Positions 60,106-64,000 of a DNA stretch of 64,000 nt are shown in pieces. A program made the translations under genes and the position numbers. Source of the DNA: Paraconexibacter antarcticus (GTDB taxonomy: Bacteria; Actinomycetota; Thermoleophilia; Solirubrobacterales; Solirubrobacteraceae); assembly GCF_024220175.1 (NCBI RefSeq), contig NZ_CP098502.1, positions 2,604,001-2,668,000 of the forward strand. Reading direction: 5' to 3'. Positions within the stretch are counted from its first letter, which is position 1, and each line of letters starts with the position of its first letter. The notes beneath the pieces are model-generated. The model did no database searches, was not told the DNA's origin, and saw only the letters and a list, made by a program, of their open reading frames with translations.

Positions 60106-60402
60106 GTGAGCACGGCTGCCCAAGAACGTTTCCGAAAGGTGGCTTCCGTGCGAACCCACGCGCCGACCGCATCCATTGCCGAGATGCGACAGCAAGCCGG
60201 CATGACCCAGGTGCAGCTAGCCATGAAGGCCGGGTGCTCAAGAGCCAGCGTCGCGCTCCTTGAAGCGGGCTACGAGCCTCGTCGCTCGGAAGTCCTCAAG
60301 CGCGTCCACGCGGCCCTCGTCGAGTCCACAACGAGCGAGAGCAACCCCGGCCAGGGTTGCTCTCGAGAAGGGCAACGCCATGCCCCACACACCACGGACT
60401 GA
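60106..60402 (+). CDS. XRE-family (Cro/CI-like) DNA-binding regulator
   Basis: 98 residues from GTG 60106, with GGGAGG seven bases upstream. Residues about 22-65 form an HTH_3 domain (IAEMRQQAGMTQVQLAMKAG, CSRASVALLEAGYEPRR). The C-terminal tail is short and low-complexity. As the first gene of the small cluster it probably controls the element; the repeat boxes just upstream are candidate operators. It overlaps the next gene by 23 bases. Confidence 0.85.
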   Translation: MSTAAQERFRKVASVRTHAPTASIAEMRQQAGMTQVQLAMKAGCSRASVALLEAGYEPRRSEVLKRVHAALVESTTSESNPGQGCSREGQRHAPHTTD

Positions 60403-60604
60403 GCGTAGCGACAGCCTCGGCGTCATTCCGCGGCTCGCGCTCCGCCGGGAAGACGCCGCCAAAGCCATCGGGGTGTCCGTCGACGTGTTCGACAAGCACG
60501 TCCGCGTGCACCTCCGCTCGGTCCGCGTCGGGACCTTGCGGCTCTACCCGATCACCGAGCTCGAGCGCTACCTCCGGGACTCCGCGGATGAGGCGGCGGC
60601 ATGA
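60380..60604 (+). CDS. Excisionase-like helix-turn-helix protein
   Basis: 74 residues from ATG 60380, with GAAGGG upstream; the longer frame is the shadow of the XRE gene. Residues about 18-65 form the MerR/Xis-like HTH_17 domain (LRREDAAKAIGVSVDVFDKH, VGTLRLYPITELERYL). In actinobacterial integrative elements such a protein often sits before the integrase and controls excision. The integrase expected downstream is absent, replaced by insertion sequences. Confidence 0.8.
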   Translation: MPHTPRTERSDSLGVIPRLALRREDAAKAIGVSVDVFDKHVRVHLRSVRVGTLRLYPITELERYLRDSADEAAA

Positions 60605-60834
60605 ACCGGCGCACCTCCCTGTCGATCGCGCAGGCGCGCGCCGACCTCCTCGCCGAGTGGATCGGCCGACGACCCGAGACGGTCCACACGGTCGGCGACA
60701 TCTCACGCATGCCCGAGGTCGCGTACTGGCATCCGGCGATCCTCGAGCTCGCCGTGGACATGCTCGTCGCCGACGGCAGGCTCACCGAGGCCGCCGACGG
60801 GGTCCTGTGCGTCAAGCCGAGGGCAGAAGGGTGA
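60601..60834 (+). CDS. Small protein of the mobile element, function unknown
   Basis: 77 residues. The ATG overlaps the preceding stop (ATGA). It is predicted mostly helical (SIAQARADLLAEWIGRR, HPAILELAVDMLVADGRL), and may be a winged-helix-like fold. No recognised motif. Its stop overlaps the next GTG, so the four small genes appear as one coupled operon. Confidence 0.65.
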   Translation: MNRRTSLSIAQARADLLAEWIGRRPETVHTVGDISRMPEVAYWHPAILELAVDMLVADGRLTEAADGVLCVKPRAEG

Positions 60835-60970
60835 GATCGCCCGGGGTCGGGCGCACGGCGCCGCTGAAGCCCTACGAGGCCGTGAACTGGGCGAAGCGGA
60901 TGGCGAGCGTGACGGACCTTCAGCCGAACCGGTTGTCGCCGTCCGAGCTCCGCCGCGGGATGACGCCTAA
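60831..60970 (+). pseudogene. Small gene cut by the IS5-type element
   Basis: GTG at 60831 overlaps the preceding stop (GTGA) and opens a frame of 46 codons (ending PSELRRGMTP) up to the IS5-type insertion at 60970; reading goes on briefly into the element. The 3' part is missing from the window: the DNA after the element is an IS1380. The product is not recognised, but the four-base overlap shows it belonged to the small operon. Confidence 0.5.
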
Positions 60971-61006
60971 GAAGCTGTCTCAATACCTGCGTAGGCTGTC
61001 GCGGGG

Positions 61007-61471
61007 ATGGCGCGGACGTGGTTGCAGATCAAGGTCGACCTGGTCGGTGGGCGTGGAGTGCGGTGTCGTCCCTCGCCGGGTCGGATCTTCATCGTTGGTC
61101 CGGGGCACACGTTTCAGCAGTTCGCGGATGCGATCAACTCCGCGTTCGCGCGGTGGGACCTTTCGCATCTGCATAACTTCGAGCTCGCGGACGAGCGGCT
61201 GATCGGCTACCCCGACGACTCGTTCGGCCCGGAGATGACGTGGCTTGACCACGCGAAGCTGAAGGTCGCGCGGGAGCTGAAGCCCGGTGATGAGTTTGAG
61301 TACGTCTTTGACTTCGGCGACAACTGGCAGCACCACTGCACCGTGCTTCCAGAGAAGGCCGACCCCGCCGAGGAGTACGGGCCGGTGCCCCCGGGCCCGG
61401 TGGCGATCTGGGGGTGGGGCTCGATCCCCGATCAGTACGGCCGTCGCGCCTTCGATGACGATGGTGAGTGA
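61007..61471 (+). CDS. PRiA4_ORF3-like passenger protein in the IS5-type element
   Basis: 154 residues from ATG 61007, 36 bases inside the left end. The sequence has the pattern of the plasmid pRiA4b ORF-3-like family: TWLQIKVDLVGG start, GHTFQQFADAINSAF, WDLSHLHNFEL, and EFEYVFDFGDNWQHHCTVL. Related proteins are found alone, and in some transposons as accessory genes; the function is unknown. It runs towards the transposase and stops three bases before the transposase stop, so the two are convergent. Whether it helps transposition is not known. Confidence 0.85.
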   Translation: MARTWLQIKVDLVGGRGVRCRPSPGRIFIVGPGHTFQQFADAINSAFARWDLSHLHNFELADERLIGYPDDSFGPEMTWLDHAKLKVARELKPGDEFEYVFDFGDNWQHHCTVLPEKADPAEEYGPVPPGPVAIWGWGSIPDQYGRRAFDDDGE

Positions 61472-61474
61472 CCG

Positions 61475-61966
61475 TCACTCAGCGAGCTTGCGCTGGCAGA
61501 CCACGGCGCAGCCGAGCAGCATGAACGCCAGGTGCAGCTCACCGGAGCGTTCGTAGCGGATCCGCAGCCGGCGCAGGTTGTGCAGCCACGCGAAGGTCCG
61601 CTCGACGACCCAGCGCTCGCGGCCCAGGTGTGAGCCGTGCTCGACCCCGCGACGGGCGATGACCGGCTTCACGCCGCGTTTCCACAGTTCGCGGCGGTAC
61701 TTGTCGTGGTCATAGCCGCGGTCGGCGAGGACCTTGTCGGGGCGGGTCCTGGGGCGGCCGACCTTCCCGCGGACCGGGCCGACGCCGTCGACGAGCGGCA
61801 GCAACTGGGTGACGTCGTTGCGGTTGCCGCCGGTCAGGCTGATCGCCAGCGGAATGCCGTGACTGTCGGTCAGCAGGTGGTGCTTTGACCCGGTGCGGGC
61901 ACGGTCAACCGGCGAGGGCCCGGTCAAGGCCCCCTTGAAGAGCACGGACATGGCTGCCGTCGACAA
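61475..61966 (-). CDS. IS5-family transposase, second frame (OrfB)
   Basis: 163 residues in the +1 frame relative to OrfA. It has the second Asp of the catalytic triad in KVLADRGYDHDKYR and the Glu in RERWVVERTFAWLHNLRRL, with the usual RLRIRYERSGELHLAF tail. It overlaps OrfA by 62 bases. The full enzyme is probably made by frameshifting in the CTTCAAGGGGGCC region (around 61930-61942). Confidence 0.88.
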   Translation of the reverse strand: MSTAAMSVLFKGALTGPSPVDRARTGSKHHLLTDSHGIPLAISLTGGNRNDVTQLLPLVDGVGPVRGKVGRPRTRPDKVLADRGYDHDKYRRELWKRGVKPVIARRGVEHGSHLGRERWVVERTFAWLHNLRRLRIRYERSGELHLAFMLLGCAVVCQRKLAE

Positions 61967-62273
61967 CCCCGGTGGACCAGTCGATCCGCCCGGCGGTGTT
62001 CAGTCGGCGCAGCAGTTCCTGATGGAGTCGGTGGAACACCCCGGCGGCCTGCCACTCGGCCAGGCGGCGGTGCGCGGTCGCCGGCGAGCAGCCGACCTCA
62101 CGGGGCAGATGCTGCCACGCGATCCCGGTGAACAACACGAACACGATCGCGTTGAAGCACACCCGATCATCCACGCGCGGCCGCCCGCCCCGAGGATCAG
62201 GTCGGTGCACCGGAAGCAGCGGTGCCGCGACCTCCCAAAGCTCGTCGCGGACCTTCCACATCGACGCGGCCAC
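61905..62273 (-). CDS. IS5-family transposase, first frame (OrfA)
   Basis: 122 residues from GTG 62273; ATG 62261 is also possible. It carries the DUF4096-type N-terminal domain (WEVAAPLLP, GGRPRVDDRVCFNAIVFVLF, TGIAWQHLPRE) and the first catalytic Asp in WSTGVVDGSHVRA. It needs fusion to OrfB by frameshift to be active. It is 90 bases from the right end of the element. Confidence 0.88.
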   Translation of the reverse strand: MAASMWKVRDELWEVAAPLLPVHRPDPRGGRPRVDDRVCFNAIVFVLFTGIAWQHLPREVGCSPATAHRRLAEWQAAGVFHRLHQELLRRLNTAGRIDWSTGVVDGSHVRALQGGLDRALAG

Positions 62274-62367
62274 CAGCCACCTCCACAGCCAGGGTTATGT
62301 CTCCCTGGCTACGTTCGCCACGCCGCCCCCAAGCCCTCCCCGCCGAGGTATTGAGACAGCTTCTAAG

Positions 62368-63505
62368 CCTCGATCCACCGATCCATCCGGGGTCTGAAGT
62401 GGAGTGACCTCCCAAGCAGGGCTTGAAAGCGGTCGTTCGCGGCGACCGCGGCTCTGCTCAGGAGGTCACCCTCATGGTGAACGAGTCGGCGGTCGTGGTG
62501 TTCGATGATGCGCGGGCGGTCGCGAACGCTGGGGTGATGCTCCCCGCGCTCCTCGCGCAGCGCCTCGGGCTTGAGCAACTCATCGAAGAGTGCGTGGATC
62601 TCGGCGACCGTCCTGGCGCGGCGAATCCGGGCCGCAAGGTCATGACGATGTGCTCGGCGATGGTCCTCGGTGCGGACTGCATCGACGACTGCGATCTGCT
62701 GCGCTCAGGACAGACCGGCGCGGTACTCGGGCATCGCGTTGCGGCGCCGTCAACGCTCGGCACGTTCCTGCGGGCGTTCACGTTCGGGCACGTCAGGCAG
62801 CTAGACCGCGTGCTTGGCCTCGCGCTTGAACGCGCGTGGGCCGCGGGCGCCGGCCCGGGCGACGAGCGGCTGGTGATCGACGTTGATTCGTTTGTCGGCG
62901 AGGTCCACGGCTACAAGAAGCAGGGCGCGGGCTACGGCTACACCCGAAAGCTCGGCTACCACCCACTGCTCGCGACCCGCGCGGACACCGGTGAGGTCCT
63001 CCACATCCGGCTGCGGAAGGGCTCGGCGAACACCTCCCGCGGCATGCTCCGCTTCTGCGAGGAGCTCATCGCCCGCGTTGATCGCGCCGGCGCCACAGGC
63101 CCGAAGCTGCTGCGCACCGACTCGGGGTTCTGGGCGAAGAAGACGTTCGTGCGGCTTGACCGGGCCGGCTGGCAGTTCTCGATCGGGATCCGCATGCAGC
63201 CTCACGTTCGCGCGCTCGTCGACGCGATCGACGAGGACGCCTGGGTGACCTTGGAGGACTACCCCAAGACCTCTGTCGCGCAGATCGCCGAGACCACGAT
63301 CGGCGACTTCCGCATGATCATCCGCCGAGTCAGGACGCTCTCCCAGCAAGGCGAGCTGCTCCCGAGTTGGGAGCACTACCCGTTCGCGACCAACCGCACC
63401 GACGAGCTCCAGATTGTCGAGGCTGAGCATCGCCAGCACGCCGTCGTTGAGCTCGCGATCCGCGACCTCAAAGATCAGGCGCTCGCGCACTTCCCCTCGG
63501 GCAAG
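62368..63505 (+). mobile_element. IS1380-family element, copy C, 3' end lost to an IS3 insertion
   Basis: It starts CCTCGATCCACCG at 62368, one base after the TAA target duplication of the IS5-type element. Its visible part is nearly the same as copy B (two coding differences seen: Glu to Ala in FDDERAV, and Asp to Glu in TDDLQIV). It stops at 63505 (GGGCAAG), where a second IS3 begins; the remaining 450 bp are not in the window. Confidence 0.9.
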
Positions 63506-63592
63506 TTGAGCCGTCCCGGTTTCACGGAGACTTGTTGTTTGGGTTTCCTCTCTCGTCAGTGGGAGAGGGGTGAGCCGGACCGTATCGCGTAG
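62474..63592 (+). pseudogene. IS1380-family transposase, copy C, truncated
   Basis: From ATG 62474 the frame matches copy B for 344 residues (to HFPSGK), then runs 28 codons into the IS3. All three catalytic acidic residues lie before the break, but the C-terminal 80 residues, including the conserved helix after the Glu, are gone. It is probably inactive. Confidence 0.88.
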
Positions 63593-64000
63593 AGGGTCTC
63601 GAATTCGACGGGCGGGATGTGACCGATCGCGGAGTGCAGGCGGTCGTGGTTGTACCAGCCGACCCACTCCACAACGGCGAGCTCCAGTTGGGTGCGGGTT
63701 TGCCAGACGCGGTCGCGGATCAGCTCGGTCTTGAAGCTGTCCACGAAGCTCTCGGCCATCGCGTTGTCGTACGCGTCACCGGTCGAGCCGAGCGAGCCGA
63801 GCACGTCGTTGTCCAGGAGCGCTTGGGTGAAGTCGAAGCTCGTGTATTGCGATCCCCTGTCCGAATGATGGATAAGTTGTAGATCGGCGCCGTGTCGGCG
63901 GGTGCCCAAGGCCATCTTCAGCGCGTCGAGCACGAGGTCGGTGCGCATGTGGCCGGCGAGCTGCCAGCCGACGACCCGGCGGGAGTAGACGTCAAGGACG
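63507..64000 (-). mobile_element. Second IS3-family element, partial (runs off the right edge)
   Basis: It begins TGAGCCGTCCCGGTTTCACGG at 63507, a typical IS3 end, directly after the IS1380 copy C break. The transposase gene inside runs toward this end. It differs from the IS3 at 15.1 kb in both end and protein sequence. Confidence 0.85.
63556..64000 (-). CDS. IS3-family transposase OrfB, partial
   Basis: The C-terminal 147 residues of a minus-strand rve-type transposase; the gene enters from outside the window. It has VLDVYSRRVVGWQLAGHM at the edge, the second Asp in LIHHSDRGSQYTS and the Glu in NAMAESFVDSFKTELI, then WYNHDRLHSAIGHIPPVEFE. The stop is 50 bases from the element's end. Intact as far as visible. 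Confidence 0.92.
   Translation of the reverse strand, partial: VLDVYSRRVVGWQLAGHMRTDLVLDALKMALGTRRHGADLQLIHHSDRGSQYTSFDFTQALLDNDVLGSLGSTGDAYDNAMAESFVDSFKTELIRDRVWQTRTQLELAVVEWVGWYNHDRLHSAIGHIPPVEFETLYAIRSGSPLSH

Larger units (their letters stand above)
60971..62363 (-). mobile_element. IS5-family (IS427-like) element with a passenger gene
   Basis: 1,393 bp bounded by GAAGCTGTCTCAATACCT at 60971 and its complement ending at 62363. It is flanked by TAA duplications (60968-60970 and 62364-62366). It holds a two-frame transposase on the minus strand (61475-62273) and, unusually, an unrelated gene on the plus strand (61007-61471). Confidence 0.92.

Overview
The window is about 64 kb of very GC-rich chromosomal DNA, apparently from an actinobacterium. 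The informational genes (dnaE, pheS/pheT, infC, a SUI1-type factor), the collagen-like and choice-of-anchor secreted proteins, and the strong C/G third-position codon bias best suit the Thermoleophilia/Solirubrobacterales. That placement is an inference from gene style and was not tested by a search.

Layout. (1) 1-8.9 kb: a tightly overlapping minus-strand operon for a surface glycan. In transcription order it holds a SAM methyltransferase, two GT4-like glycosyltransferases, a single protein joining a full ABC exporter half to a GT28/MurG-like glycosyltransferase, a sugar-nucleotide epimerase, two small secreted proteins (one collagen-like) and a lipoprotein that leaves the window. (2) 8.9-14.7 kb: a decayed MFS start, an orphan 3' gene fragment, a giant secreted BNR/choice-of-anchor protein and a second secreted protein. 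(3) 14.8-23.1 kb: an insertion-sequence scrapyard. An IS110 remnant is cut by an IS3 element. Next comes an IS1380 copy carrying an IS630, whose junction in turn carries an IS982. A GH16 glycanase gene follows, and then a second, intact IS1380 in opposite orientation. (4) 23.1-27.4 kb: a remnant of a conjugative or mobilisable element (MobF relaxase-helicase, excisionase-like HTH, a possible toxin/regulator pair) next to a tRNA-Gly 3' end. (5) 27.4-32.3 kb: tRNA-Gly, tRNA-Cys, a cytochrome P450, tRNA-Val, a hairpin-rich 0.9 kb non-coding stretch, a class V aminotransferase and an Rpf-like transglycosylase. (6) 32.5-59.7 kb: core genome. This has thrS, infC-rpmI-rplT, a SpoU methyltransferase, pheST, argCJBD, a collagen-like secreted protein, argG, a long coiled-coil protein, dnaE, a SUI1 factor, endonuclease IV, gltX, an HDOD-HD-LuxR regulator and an Rrf2 regulator. 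(7) 59.7-64 kb: the start of a second integrative element (repeats, XRE regulator, excisionase-like HTH, two small ORFs). It is broken by an IS5/IS427-type element carrying a passenger gene, then a third IS1380, itself cut by a second IS3 that leaves the window.

How it works together. The first operon looks like one unit that builds, modifies and exports a surface glycoconjugate; nearly every gene starts inside or at the stop codon of the one before. The core block couples translation (tRNA synthetases, IF3, L35/L20) with arginine synthesis. Several first-of-operon genes there have a TAnnnT hexamer only 6-9 bases before the start codon, which suggests leaderless transcripts. The two IS-rich blocks show ordered insertion events that can be read from target-site duplications: TA for IS630, CTAG for IS982, TTTAG for one IS1380 and TAA for IS5.
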